Source of the DNA: Methanobacteriota archaeon
GTDB lineage: Archaea; Thermoplasmatota; Poseidoniia; Poseidoniales; Thalassarchaeaceae
Reading direction: 5' to 3'
Assembly: GCA_018650285.1 (NCBI GenBank)
Contig: JABIGF010000015.1
Location: forward strand, 62,001-126,000
Length of the DNA stretch: 64,000 nucleotides
Under the pieces are notes generated by a model, which saw only the letters and a list, made by a program, of their open reading frames with translations, searched no databases and was not told the DNA's origin. Each line of letters opens with the position of its first letter. The first letter of the stretch is position 1. The position numbers and the translations under genes were made by a program. Shown here one piece after another: positions 63,531 to 64,000 of this stretch.

Positions 63531-64000
63531 ATGAAGATGCGAATCGGGTGGGTTACCCTACTCATCACATCGTTCATTCTCGCATCAATGCCTGCAACAG
63601 TCTCACAAAATAGTTCAAACCTAGAATCTACGCCACCACCCTCTCTCAGCGATAACAACCCTCAACCTACGCTTCTTATCCAAGCTGAAAATGGGGCACT
63701 ATACAGTGACAACATCTCATTAAATGGAACTGTATGGGATGATACCTTCCCCACCCAACTAATTTGGCAATTGGAAAACCAAGGAGATATTGTATCTCAA
63801 GGTTCTGCCTTGAATTCATTGATTGAAAATCTGACTTGGCCAGACCCATCAACGAAATCGTGGTCATTCAATATTCAACTTAACAATAGTGAAATTACAA
63901 ACTGTGCTTGTACTCTAACCGTTGCAGTGATAGATTCTGAACAACAAATTACAGAGGAACATCTTTTGTTATTCATTAATCAAGACGGTACAGCACTTCC
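63531..64000 (+). CDS. Secreted protein, cut by the window end
   Basis: An ATG at 63531 opens a frame that runs to the end of the window without a stop (156 complete codons). MRIGWVTLLITSFILASMPA is a clear signal peptide, followed by a Ser/Pro/Asn-rich linker and a beta-rich segment with NGTVWDDTFPTQLIWQLENQG, reminiscent of Ig/CARDB-like surface modules. It follows the calcium-binding protein by 71 bases on the same strand. Confidence 0.7.
   Translation, partial: MKMRIGWVTLLITSFILASMPATVSQNSSNLESTPPPSLSDNNPQPTLLIQAENGALYSDNISLNGTVWDDTFPTQLIWQLENQGDIVSQGSALNSLIENLTWPDPSTKSWSFNIQLNNSEITNCACTLTVAVIDSEQQITEEHLLLFINQDGTAL

Noticed and set aside
1-64000. CRISPR array, insertion sequences, integrases or prophage
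   Set aside because: No regularly spaced repeats, transposase or integrase motifs or tRNA-split attachment sites were seen. The only repeats are the three-copy motif in the noncoding block and protein-coding repeats.

Overview
The window is a gene-dense, AT-rich archaeal chromosome segment. Archaeal and eukaryote-like genes identify the domain: PAN proteasome ATPase, aMBF1, Kae1, ribosomal proteins eS19, eL39, eL31 and eS17, PDCD5-like protein, archaeosine (que) genes and free-standing AlaX. Many large secreted or membrane proteins with zinc-ribbon, TPR, HEAT and calcium-binding repeats, together with aerobic heterotroph metabolism, suggest a planktonic marine Thermoplasmatota archaeon of the Marine Group II (Poseidoniales) type. 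That lineage call is inference from gene content; no rRNA gene is present to confirm it. No CRISPR array, insertion sequence or phage gene was seen.

Layout. 0.1-9.6 kb: aMBF1 and PAN, then histidine degradation (ftcD-type formiminotransferase, cyclodeaminase, an aminotransferase, hutU, hutH) and a DUF835-type protein. 9.7-13 kb: an acidic zinc-ribbon/EF-hand membrane protein, a small zinc-ribbon protein, AlaX, tRNA-Val(GAC) and a DUF5679-like protein. 13.0-14.1 kb: about 1.1 kb without a credible gene, rich in hairpins and carrying three copies of one approximately 35-base motif; probably structured RNA genes of unassigned family. 14.1-22.5 kb: hutI, Kae1, a basic protein, FKBP isomerase, methylmalonyl-CoA mutase large subunit and epimerase, and a NatAB-like ABC exporter. 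22.5-25.4 kb: RHH regulator, folE, queE, queC, a tiny membrane ORF and queD. 25.4-28 kb: ribosomal protein operon on the minus strand ending in a TrmJ-like methyltransferase. 28-37.8 kb: surface, membrane and repeat proteins. 37.9-45.2 kb: a two-subunit NAD-type formate dehydrogenase with FdhD, a TrmB-like regulator with a V4R-like sensor end, and an IscA/HesB carrier. 45.2-47.3 kb: nickel superoxide dismutase, its maturation protease and a coupled membrane protein. 47.4-64 kb: SerA-like dehydrogenase, ValRS, RND transporter, EVE protein, aminotransferase and four more large membrane/secreted or unknown proteins, the last cut by the window edge.

How it fits together. The hut enzymes are complete from histidine to glutamate plus a folate-bound C1 unit; the formate dehydrogenase could oxidise formate released from that C1 pool (inference). 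Methylmalonyl-CoA mutase and epimerase fit catabolism of branched-chain amino acids, odd-chain lipids or propionate. NiSOD points to an aerobic lifestyle that avoids iron for superoxide defence. FolE, QueD, QueE and QueC together make preQ0 for archaeosine in tRNA. The most interesting items are the NiSOD-protease-membrane protein operon, the formate dehydrogenase island with a palindromic sequence shared by its two control regions, the HutH with an Ala-Cys-Gly MIO triad, the structured noncoding block, and several unusual multidomain membrane proteins.
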